Shown: positions 55,400 through 62,729 of the stretch, piece after piece
Numbering within the stretch: the stretch's first letter is position 1
How the letters are laid out: every line of letters begins with the position of its first letter
The notes under the pieces: model-generated
Databases searched by the model: none
Told to the model about the DNA's origin: nothing
Seen by the model: the letters and a program-made list of their open reading frames with translations, nothing else
NCBI RefSeq assembly: GCF_010365105.1
Contig: NZ_JAAFGZ010000006.1
Coordinates: 62,001 to 126,000 of the forward strand
Origin: Polaromonas sp.
GTDB taxonomy: Bacteria > Pseudomonadota > Gammaproteobacteria > Burkholderiales > Burkholderiaceae_C
Length of the DNA stretch: 64,000 nucleotides
Reading direction: 5' to 3'
Position numbers and translations under genes: made by a program

Positions 55400-56503
55400 A
55401 TGCAACTGGCCCCCGCCCAACTGTCCGACCACCTCAAGCGCGGCTTGAGGAGCCTCTACACCCTGCATGGCGACGAACCCCTGCTGGTGCAGGAGTTTGC
55501 CGATGCGCTGCGCGCTGCGGCCCGTCAGCAAGGTTACACCGAGCGCACGGTGCACACGGTTTCAGGCGCGCATTTCGACTGGAGCGAGGTGCTGGCCAGC
55601 GGCGGCTCGCTCAGCCTGTTTGCCGACAAACAGATCGTCGAGGTCCGCATTCCCGGCGGCAAGCCCGGGAAGGACGGCTCGGTGGCGCTGCAGCAACTGG
55701 CCGAGCGCGCCCAGGGCGACGACTCCACGCTGACGCTGGTGATGCTGCCGCGGCTCGACAGCGCTACCAGCAAGGGCGCCTGGTTTGGCGCGCTGGAGAG
55801 CTTCGGCGTGACCGTCAGGTTCGAGCCGATTGGCCGACCCATGCTGCCGCAATGGATCGCGCAGCGCCTGCAGCAGCAGGGCCAGCGCGTGGCGAATGGC
55901 GAAGAAGGCCAGCGCACGCTGCAGTTCTTTGCCGACCGGGTCGAGGGCAACCTGCTGGCCGCGCACCAGGAAATCCAGAAGCTGGCGCTGCTCTACCCGG
56001 TCACGGGCGATGGCGTTTTGAGCTTTGACCAGGTGGAAAATGCGGTGCTCAATGTGGCGCGCTACGACGTGTTCAAACTGTCCGAGGCGGTGCTGGGCGG
56101 TCAGGCGATCCGCGCTGCCCGCATGATCGACGGCCTGCAATCCGAAGGCGAGTCCGAAGTGCTGGTGCACTGGGCGCTGGCCGAAGACATCCGCAGCATG
56201 AAACGGGTGAAAGACGCGATTCGCGCCGGCCGCCCCATGCCGATGGCGCTGCGTGAAAACCGCGTCTGGGGTGCGAAAGAAAAACTCTATGAACGCGTGC
56301 TGCCCGGCATGAGCGATGCCGCACTGGCCAGACTGCTCGACGCCGCGCAAAAGGTCGATGGCATCGTCAAGGGCCTGAAGCAGCCCGACTGGCCGCTGAG
56401 CGGCTGGCAGGCACTGCACCGGCTGGCCGGCATGGTGTGCGAGCACTGCGCGGCACCATCGCGCGGGCCTCCACCGGCCAGCCGACAACGCCCGCAGGCA
56501 TGA
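55400..56503 (+). CDS. holA: DNA polymerase III subunit delta
   Basis: HolA (367 residues) is the clamp-loader subunit that opens the beta clamp. It begins MQLAPAQLSDHLKRGLRSLY and shows LYTLHGDEPLLVQEFADALR and the conserved VEGNLLAAHQEIQKLALLYP segment of the delta AAA+-like fold. The proline-rich last 15 residues are not conserved. In many betaproteobacteria holA follows leuS-lptE; here 14 kb separate them. narX starts 12 bases after the stop, which may put it partly under holA transcription. Confidence 0.93.
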   Translation: MQLAPAQLSDHLKRGLRSLYTLHGDEPLLVQEFADALRAAARQQGYTERTVHTVSGAHFDWSEVLASGGSLSLFADKQIVEVRIPGGKPGKDGSVALQQLAERAQGDDSTLTLVMLPRLDSATSKGAWFGALESFGVTVRFEPIGRPMLPQWIAQRLQQQGQRVANGEEGQRTLQFFADRVEGNLLAAHQEIQKLALLYPVTGDGVLSFDQVENAVLNVARYDVFKLSEAVLGGQAIRAARMIDGLQSEGESEVLVHWALAEDIRSMKRVKDAIRAGRPMPMALRENRVWGAKEKLYERVLPGMSDAALARLLDAAQKVDGIVKGLKQPDWPLSGWQALHRLAGMVCEHCAAPSRGPPPASRQRPQA

Positions 56504-56515
56504 GGGATTCAACAC

Positions 56516-58450
56516 ATGCTGCACAACGCCTCCCTTTCCAAAAAGCTGCTGCGCATCGGTGCCAGCCTGCTGATCCTGGCGCTGGCGTCGATCGGACTGA
56601 CCTTGTGGGTCACCTGGCAGCTTGAAGGCGGCGCTGCGGCGGTCAACGAAGCCGGACGCATGCGCATGCAGACCTGGCGCCTGACCAGCGCCGTGCATGC
56701 CGGCACGCCCCCTGTCGAACTGCAGCGCCTGATTGGCCACTTTGAAGACAGCCTGTCGGTATTGCGCAGTGGCGACGCGTCCCGGCCGCTGTTCGTTCCC
56801 TGGGATGACCAGGTCCGCCAGCAGTTTGCCGTGGTCGAGTCGCTGTGGCAGGTGCAGCGCCAGCACTGGCAGGCCGTGCCGGCCCTTCCCGTGGATGCTT
56901 CGCTGCAGACGGCTGGCGATTTTGTCGAGGCCATCGACCGCTTCGTGCTGGCCATCGAGCGGCACCTGTCCCGGCTGACCGCCATCCTCAACCTGTTCCA
57001 GTTCGCCATGATGGCGCTGGCCATCGGCGGTGCGGTCGTCATGCTCTACACCGGCTACCTGTATGTGATCAGCCCTCTGAGCCGGCTGCGCCAGGGCCTG
57101 GGCAAGATCGAGTCCGGCGAGCTCGCAACCCGCATCGATGTTGACACCGGTGACGAGTTCGGCCAGGTGGCCGCCGGCTTCAACCGCATGGCCGGCACCC
57201 TGGAGTCGATGTACCACGGCCTGGAGTCCCAGGTCGAGGCCAAGACCCGGCACATCGAGGCGCAGCGGCTGCGGCTGGAGGCACTCTATGAAGTCAGCGC
57301 CTTTCTGGCCCAGGCCAGCAGCATCGAGGAGCTGGCGCGTGGCTTTGCACAGCGTGTGCGCACGCTCATGAAGGCCGATGCCGGCGCCGTCCGCTGGTCG
57401 GACGACGCCAGCAAGCGCTACCTGATGCTGGCCTCTGACTGCTTTCCGCAGGACATGCTCGAAGAAGAGCGCACGCTGCTGGCCGGCGCCTGTGCCTGCG
57501 GCAACCTGCAGCCTGCGTCGCGCACCCGTGTGATCCCGATCCTGAGTCACGACGAAATCCCGGTGCGGCGCTGCGCCAAGGTGGGCTACGAAAGCGTTGT
57601 CAGCGTGCCCATCCGGCTGCAGCAGCGCCTGCTGGGCGAATTCAACCTGTTTTTCCGCAGCGCCGTCACGCTCAGCGACGAGGAAACCGAGCTGCTCGAC
57701 GCGCTGGCCAGCCATCTGGCCAGCGCGCTGGAAAGCCTGCGTGCCGCCGCGCTGGCCAGAGAAGCCGCCGTGGCCGAAGAACGCGCGATGCTGGCGCGTG
57801 AACTGCACGACTCGATTGCGCAGTCGCTGGTGTTCCTCAAGATCCAGCTGCAACTGCTGCGCACCGCCACCCAGAAAGGCCAGACCGAGCAGATGCACCA
57901 GGCGCTGGACGAACTGGACACCGGGCTGCGCGAGAGCATCGGCGACGTGCGCGAGCTGCTGGTGCATTTCCGCACCCGCACCAATACCGACGACATTGAG
58001 CAGGCGCTGCAGGAAACATTGCAAAAATTCCAGCACCAGACCGGCCTGCCGACGCACTTGACCGTGCATGGCGACGGCCTGCCGCTGCCGCCCGACGTGC
58101 AGGTGCAGGTGCTGCATGTGCTGCAGGAAGCGCTGTCCAATGTGCGCAAGCATGCCGGCGCCAGCAAGGTCGAGCTCGAAGTGATCAAGGGTGCGCAGTG
58201 GCGCTTCATGGTGCGCGACGACGGCATCGGTTTCAATGCCCGCAGGGAACACGGCCCCTCCCATGTCGGCATGAAAATCATGCGCGAACGCGCCGGCGGC
58301 ATTGGCGCCCACGTTGAAATCATCTCGAAGCCGGGGCAGGGCACCACCGCAAGCCTGACGCTGCCCACGCATCCGGTGGCTAAAAGCAGCGGCGTGGCCA
58401 TCACCGGGCTGGAGCTGGAGTCGCTGGCCGGCCTGATGCGTGTTCATTGA
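56516..58450 (+). CDS. narX: Nitrate/nitrite sensor histidine kinase NarX
   Basis: NarX (644 residues) senses nitrate in the periplasm. Helix 1 (IGASLLILALASIGLTLWV) is followed by the P-box NEAGRMRMQTWRLTSAV (44-60) that binds nitrate. After helix 2 (about 160-185) come a HAMP domain, a GAF-like region with a CACG cysteine pair, and an HPK7 kinase core with ARELHDSIAQSLVFLKIQ (His431) and the ATP site VRDDGIGFN. GAGGG precedes ATG 56516. It pairs with narL 108 bases downstream. Confidence 0.93.
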   Translation: MLHNASLSKKLLRIGASLLILALASIGLTLWVTWQLEGGAAAVNEAGRMRMQTWRLTSAVHAGTPPVELQRLIGHFEDSLSVLRSGDASRPLFVPWDDQVRQQFAVVESLWQVQRQHWQAVPALPVDASLQTAGDFVEAIDRFVLAIERHLSRLTAILNLFQFAMMALAIGGAVVMLYTGYLYVISPLSRLRQGLGKIESGELATRIDVDTGDEFGQVAAGFNRMAGTLESMYHGLESQVEAKTRHIEAQRLRLEALYEVSAFLAQASSIEELARGFAQRVRTLMKADAGAVRWSDDASKRYLMLASDCFPQDMLEEERTLLAGACACGNLQPASRTRVIPILSHDEIPVRRCAKVGYESVVSVPIRLQQRLLGEFNLFFRSAVTLSDEETELLDALASHLASALESLRAAALAREAAVAEERAMLARELHDSIAQSLVFLKIQLQLLRTATQKGQTEQMHQALDELDTGLRESIGDVRELLVHFRTRTNTDDIEQALQETLQKFQHQTGLPTHLTVHGDGLPLPPDVQVQVLHVLQEALSNVRKHAGASKVELEVIKGAQWRFMVRDDGIGFNARREHGPSHVGMKIMRERAGGIGAHVEIISKPGQGTTASLTLPTHPVAKSSGVAITGLELESLAGLMRVH

Positions 58451-58504
58451 CAAAAACCTGACATTCCACGACTGAATAGCCATGAAAAACGCCTCTGGCG
58501 CACT

Positions 58505-58545
58505 ATCCACTTACACAGATAGCTATTTAATTGATAGCGTTTTCC
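58505..58545. repeat. Family A repeat core copy
   Basis: GCTAT-N7-ATAGC at 58522-58538, without the GCGCAAAAGGC half. It occupies most of the narX-narL gap, directly before the narL ribosome site. Confidence 0.65.
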
Positions 58546-58558
58546 GAAAGGCACAGCC

Positions 58559-59263
58559 ATGGAGCTGATCCGCTTGCTGGTGGTCGATGACCACACGCTG
58601 TTTCGCCGCGGCCTGATGGCCTTGCTGTCGCAGGACGAGCGCTTCCAGGTGACCGGTCAGGCTGGCGACATCGGCGAGGCGCTGCGCTGCGTGGCACAAG
58701 CCAAACCCGACCTGGTGTTGCTCGACAACCACCTCCCTGGCGTTCTGGGCGTGGACGGTATTGCCTCGCTGAAAGCGGCGGCACCCGGCATCCGCATCCT
58801 GATGCTGACCGTGAGCGAAAACGAGGATGACCTGGCCGCCGCGCTGCAGGCCGGTGCCGACGGCTACCTGCTGAAAACCGTGGAACTCGACCACCTCTCC
58901 GAATTCATCATCAAGGTGCTGGCCGGCGAATCGGTCATCAGCCCGGAAATGATGACCAAGCTGGTCGCCGCCTTTCGCGGCAAATCCGCATCAAGCGCGC
59001 CCGAACCGGCGGTCTTGCCTGAAATGCCCGCCGGTGTGGCCCCGGAGACTGCGCCAGCGCACCCGGGCATCGACCTGCTGTCGACGCGCGAGCGTGAAGT
59101 GCTGGCCCTGATCGCCCTGGGCGACAGCAACAAGCTGATTGCGCGCAAGCTCGACATTGCAGAAACCACCGTCAAGATCCACGTCCAGCACATCCTGCGC
59201 AAGCTGCAGCTGACGTCGCGCGTGCAGGCCGCCGTGGTGGCGACCGGCCTGGAAGCAGGTTGA
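58559..59263 (+). CDS. narL: Nitrate/nitrite response regulator NarL
   Basis: NarL (234 residues) has a receiver domain (VVDDHTLFRRGL; phosphorylated Asp56 in LVLLDNHLPG) and a LuxR-type DNA-binding domain (LSTREREVLALIALGDSNKL, then IAETTVKIHVQHILRKLQ). The roughly 35-residue linker is proline/alanine-rich. GAAAGG lies nine bases before ATG 58559. With NarX it should activate narK/narG transcription together with Fnr. Confidence 0.94.
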   Translation: MELIRLLVVDDHTLFRRGLMALLSQDERFQVTGQAGDIGEALRCVAQAKPDLVLLDNHLPGVLGVDGIASLKAAAPGIRILMLTVSENEDDLAAALQAGADGYLLKTVELDHLSEFIIKVLAGESVISPEMMTKLVAAFRGKSASSAPEPAVLPEMPAGVAPETAPAHPGIDLLSTREREVLALIALGDSNKLIARKLDIAETTVKIHVQHILRKLQLTSRVQAAVVATGLEAG

Positions 59264-59283
59264 GCCGGAACAGACTTTACTCA

Positions 59284-59330
59284 TTTATTGATAGCTGCCT
59301 TGGTCCGCCAGGCTTGCGCAAGAGGCATGA
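59284..59330 (+). repeat. Family A repeat copy, partial
   Basis: ATTGATAGC (right half of the core) then GGCTTGCGCAAGAGGCATGA at 59312-59331, a diverged version of the downstream half. It starts about 20 bases after narL. Confidence 0.55.
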
Positions 59331-59399
59331 AAGACCTGAAAAACTTGAAATCAGGCCGATCTGCAGCGCTGCGTGTCGCATTCATCGCCCGGGTGGGCT

Positions 59400-59413
59400 T
59401 TGACCTGCATCAA
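59400..59413 (+). promoter_or_regulatory. FNR-type site upstream of narK1
   Basis: TTGAC-CTGC-ATCAA differs from the consensus at one base. Its centre plus 41.5 gives a start near 59448, with TGTAGT at 59436-59441 in the -10 position, the class II FNR layout. Confidence 0.75.
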
Positions 59414-59446
59414 GCTTTTCCTGAATTGACACGGGTGTAGTCCTTC

Positions 59447-59478
59447 AGAACGATGGCCGCCGGGTTGGCCATCGTTCT
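59447..59478 (+). other. Perfect 12-bp hairpin at the predicted narK1 mRNA 5' end
   Basis: AGAACGATGGCC and GGCCATCGTTCT pair perfectly around an eight-base GCCGGGTT loop. No T-run follows, so it is not a standard terminator. It begins at the start predicted from the FNR site. Confidence 0.6.
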
Positions 59479-59564
59479 TCTGGCGCGTTCGCACCTTCCA
59501 ACGGTGGATAGGCAGCAAGCCCGAAAACCCCGACAGTCATGCCATGTCTCCTGGAGAAAAAAAC

Positions 59565-60827
59565 ATGGCCTCTGAGCTGAGCAATTCAAGAAGAGCGTGG
59601 TCGGTGCTGATCGTCAGCACGCTGGCGTTCACCGTTTGCTTCATGGTGTGGATGATGTTCGGCGTCATCGGCATCCCGATCAAGAAGATGCTGAACCTGA
59701 ACGCCACCCAGTTCGGCCTGCTGACCGCCATGCCGGTGCTGACCGGCTCGCTGATCCGCGTGCCGCTGGGCATCTGGACCGACAAATACGGTGGCCGCAT
59801 TGTCATGGCGGTGCTGATGGCGATCACCGTGCCAGCGATCTGGATGATGAGCTATGCCACGCAGTACTGGCATTTCATCACCATCGGCCTGTTCGTTGGC
59901 CTGGCTGGCGGTTCGTTCTCGGTCGGCACGCCGTATGTGGCGCGCTGGTTTCCCAAGAGCCGTCAGGGCACGGCCATGGGCGTCTATGGCGCGGGCAACT
60001 CGGGCGCGGCGGTGAACAAGTTCGTCGCGCCGGTGATTCTGGTGGCCTTTGGCTGGGCCATGGTGCCGCAGGTGTATGCGGCCATCATGTTCGGCACCCT
60101 GGTGCTGTTCTGGATGTTCAGCTACAGCGACCCCAAGCACCTGGTGCCCAGCAACGTCAAGTTCACCGACCAGCTCAAGGCCCTGAAAGACCCGAAAGTG
60201 CTCAAGTACTGCCAGTACTACAGCATCGTGTTTGGTGGCTATGTGGCGCTGTCGCTGTGGATGGTGCAGTACTACATCGGCGAATACGGCCTGGACATCC
60301 GCACGGCGGCGCTGCTGGCGGCCTGCTTCTCACTGCCCGGCGGCGTGCTGCGCGCGGTCGGCGGCGTGCTGTCGGACAAGTACGGCGCGCACAGCGTGAC
60401 CTGGTGGGTGATGTGGGTGAGCTGGATCTGCCTGTTCCTGCTGTCCTATCCGCAGATGGATTTCACGCTGCTGACCGTCAACGGCCCCTCGACCTTTCAC
60501 CTGGGCCTCAATGTGTACGCCTTTACCGGCCTGATGGCGGTGCTGGGCGTGGCCTTTGCCTTTGGCAAGGCCAGCGTCTTCAAGTACATCAGCGACGACT
60601 ATTCGCACAACATCGGCGCCATCAGCGGCATCGTCGGACTGGCCGGCGGCCTGGGCGGTTTTGTGCTGCCCATCCTGTTCGGCGCGCTGATGGACATCAC
60701 CGGCGTGCGTTCCAGCGCCTTCATGCTGATGTACGGCGTGGTCTGGGTCTCGCTGATCTGGATGTACTGGACCGAAGTGCGGCGCACCGAAGTCATGGGC
60801 CGCAACGCGGCCGGCGCCCAGGCTTGA
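59565..60827 (+). CDS. narK1: Nitrate/nitrite transporter NarK1
   Basis: A 420-residue MFS protein of the NarK1 branch, thought to be a nitrate/proton symporter. It has 12 predicted helices, LGIWTDKYGGRIVMAVLM after helix 2 and the nitrate signature GVYGAGNSGAAVNK in helix 5. A second signature-like GIVGLAGGLGGFVLP lies in helix 11. I chose ATG 59565 because GGAG lies ten bases upstream; ATG 59544 would add seven residues. It is followed by narK2 after 27 bases and then narG. Confidence 0.92.
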   Translation: MASELSNSRRAWSVLIVSTLAFTVCFMVWMMFGVIGIPIKKMLNLNATQFGLLTAMPVLTGSLIRVPLGIWTDKYGGRIVMAVLMAITVPAIWMMSYATQYWHFITIGLFVGLAGGSFSVGTPYVARWFPKSRQGTAMGVYGAGNSGAAVNKFVAPVILVAFGWAMVPQVYAAIMFGTLVLFWMFSYSDPKHLVPSNVKFTDQLKALKDPKVLKYCQYYSIVFGGYVALSLWMVQYYIGEYGLDIRTAALLAACFSLPGGVLRAVGGVLSDKYGAHSVTWWVMWVSWICLFLLSYPQMDFTLLTVNGPSTFHLGLNVYAFTGLMAVLGVAFAFGKASVFKYISDDYSHNIGAISGIVGLAGGLGGFVLPILFGALMDITGVRSSAFMLMYGVVWVSLIWMYWTEVRRTEVMGRNAAGAQA

Positions 60828-60854
60828 ACCCCGATTCCTAACGAGAAACTCACC

Positions 60855-62522
60855 ATGAACAACAAAACTGCCTCCCCCGCAGGTGCTGCGGTCCTGCCGT
60901 CAGGGAAAGATTCCGGCGCCGACATCGGCGACTGGCGTCCCGAAGACGAAACCTTCTGGGAAAACACCGGCAAGCGCATCGCCTACCGCAACCTCTGGAT
61001 CTCGATTCCGGCCCTGCTGTGCGGCTTCGCCGTCTGGGGAATGTGGGGCATCATCACCGTGCAGATGCTGAACCTGGGCTACCCGTTCAGTCAGGCCGAA
61101 CTGTTCACGCTGACCGCCATTGCCGGCCTGGCCGGGGCAACGATGCGCATTCCGGCGTCCTTCCTGATTCGCCTGTCGGGCGGGCGTAATACCATTTTTC
61201 TGACCACCGCCATGCTGCTGGCCCCGGCCATCGGCACCGGCATTGTGCTGCAGCACCCGGAATGGCCGCTGTGGTCGTTTCAGCTGATGGCCTTGTGGTC
61301 GGGCGTGGGCGGCGGCAACTTTGCTTCTTCCATGTCCAACATCAGCAGCTTTTTCCCCAAGCGCCTGCAGGGAACCGGGCTGGGCCTGAATGCCGGCCTG
61401 GGCAATTTCGGCGTGACCACGATGCAGATCGTGATCCCGCTGGTCATGACGGTGAACATCTTTGGCAGCTTTGGCGGCGAACCGATGACGCTGCTCAAGG
61501 AAAGCGGCTGGATTTTTGGCGCCATTCCTCCGGGTACGCCGACCTGGATCCAGAACGCGGGCTTTGCGTGGGTGCTGTCGCTGGTGCCGCTGTCGATCTT
61601 GTGCTGGTTTGGCATGAACAACCTCAAGACGGTCTCGCCCGCCATTGGCGGCGCGATTCCGGCCTTTCTCAAGATCACCTGGCTTTACACACTGTCGTTC
61701 ATTCCTGCCGGCATCGGCCTGTACCTGTACCTGCCCAAGCCGTCGGGCCTGGGCGTGCTGAACATGTGGCTGGCCATGCCGCTGATCATTGTCAGCACCC
61801 TGATGGTGCTCAAGCTGACGGCCTTCGGCCCGATGAAGGAAAACGTCGCCAAGCAGTTTGCCATTTTTCGCAACAAGCACACCTGGTCGCTGACCATTCT
61901 GTACATCGTCACCTTCGGCTCGTTCATCGGTTTTTCGATGGCGCTGCCGCTGGCGATGAAGGTGATTTTTGGCGTCAGCCATGTGCCTAACTCGGCCGGT
62001 GTGATGCAGCACACGCTGAACAACCCGAACGCCCCGGCGGTGCTGGCCTACGCCTGGATCGGTCCGTTTGTGGGTGCTGCGATCCGGCCCGTGGGCGGCT
62101 GGATTGCCGACAAGATCGGCGGCTCCATCGTCACGCAGGCGATTTCCGCTGTCATGGTGGCCGCCTCGGTGGCCGTGGGTTACGTGATGCTGCTGGCCTA
62201 CAACTCGGCCACGCCCGAGCAGTATTTCTTCGCTTTCATGGCGCTGTTCGTGGTGCTGTTTGCCGCCAGTGGCATTGGCAACGGCTCGACCTTTCGCACC
62301 ATCGGCGTGATTTTTGACCGCCAGCAGGCCGGCCCGGTGCTGGGCTGGACTTCGGCCATCGCCGCTTACGGTGCCTTCATTGCCCCGGTGGTGATTGGCG
62401 CGCAGATCAAGGCCGGAACGCCACAAAACGCGATGTACGGCTTTGCCATTTTTTACGCCCTGTGCCTGGTGCTGAACTGGTGGTTCTACTTGCGCGCGGG
62501 TGCCGAGATCAAGAACCCATGA
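60855..62522 (+). CDS. narK2: Nitrate/nitrite antiporter NarK2
   Basis: A 555-residue MFS protein. Compared with NarK1 it has a 45-residue soluble N-terminus (DWRPEDETFWENTGKRIAYR) and longer central loops, like the NarK/NarK2 nitrate-nitrite exchangers. Nitrate signatures are GLGLNAGLGNFGVTTMQ and GIGNGSTFRTIGVIF. The narK1-narK2 pair next to narG, as in Paracoccus and Pseudomonas, imports nitrate and exports nitrite during nitrate respiration. ACGAG lies ten bases before ATG 60855. Confidence 0.92.
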   Translation: MNNKTASPAGAAVLPSGKDSGADIGDWRPEDETFWENTGKRIAYRNLWISIPALLCGFAVWGMWGIITVQMLNLGYPFSQAELFTLTAIAGLAGATMRIPASFLIRLSGGRNTIFLTTAMLLAPAIGTGIVLQHPEWPLWSFQLMALWSGVGGGNFASSMSNISSFFPKRLQGTGLGLNAGLGNFGVTTMQIVIPLVMTVNIFGSFGGEPMTLLKESGWIFGAIPPGTPTWIQNAGFAWVLSLVPLSILCWFGMNNLKTVSPAIGGAIPAFLKITWLYTLSFIPAGIGLYLYLPKPSGLGVLNMWLAMPLIIVSTLMVLKLTAFGPMKENVAKQFAIFRNKHTWSLTILYIVTFGSFIGFSMALPLAMKVIFGVSHVPNSAGVMQHTLNNPNAPAVLAYAWIGPFVGAAIRPVGGWIADKIGGSIVTQAISAVMVAASVAVGYVMLLAYNSATPEQYFFAFMALFVVLFAASGIGNGSTFRTIGVIFDRQQAGPVLGWTSAIAAYGAFIAPVVIGAQIKAGTPQNAMYGFAIFYALCLVLNWWFYLRAGAEIKNP

Positions 62523-62549
62523 GCCCTCTTAGCGCCGTCTCCCTCTGGC

Positions 62550-62690
62550 TCCCTCTCCAGAAGGGAGAGGGCAGGGGTGAGGGTTCCCCGATTTTGGGTT
62601 TTGTGGCGGTTGCAACGTCCGCTGCCCTCACCCTAACCCTCTCCCCAAGGGAGAGGGAACAAGAGCACACCCTCTCCCAGAGGAAGAGGG
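62550..62690. repeat. Family C palindromic repeat between narK2 and narG
   Basis: CCCTCTCC...GGAGAGGG followed by GCAGGGGTGAGGG (62551-62583) is inverted at 62625-62658 as CCCTCACCCTAACCCTCTCC and GGGAGAGGG. Each arm can also fold on itself. A third CCCTCTCCC...GAGGG piece lies at 62670-62690. This resembles the widespread imperfect intergenic palindromes of proteobacteria. Confidence 0.75.
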
Positions 62691-62729
62691 AAAAAGAACA
62701 CATGTTTTACCGAATTAAAGGAGACCAGA

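Larger units (their letters stand above)
59264..59564. other. Regulatory gap between narL and narK1
   Basis: About 300 bases without a gene. In order: a partial family A repeat, an FNR-type site (59400-59413), a possible -10 (TGTAGT, 59436-59441), a perfect 12-bp hairpin (59447-59478) and the narK1 ribosome site. I did not recognise a NarL heptamer pair with confidence. Confidence 0.65.

Noticed and set aside
55562-58510. 982-codon open frame antisense to holA and narX
   Set aside because: It is the reverse of two well-supported genes in GC-rich DNA, lacks family motifs, and its composition (His, Gln, Arg-rich) is typical of antisense reading.
60900-62426. 508-codon open frame antisense to narK2
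   Set aside because: Mirror of twelve-helix NarK2; the product is soluble and histidine/arginine-rich without motifs.
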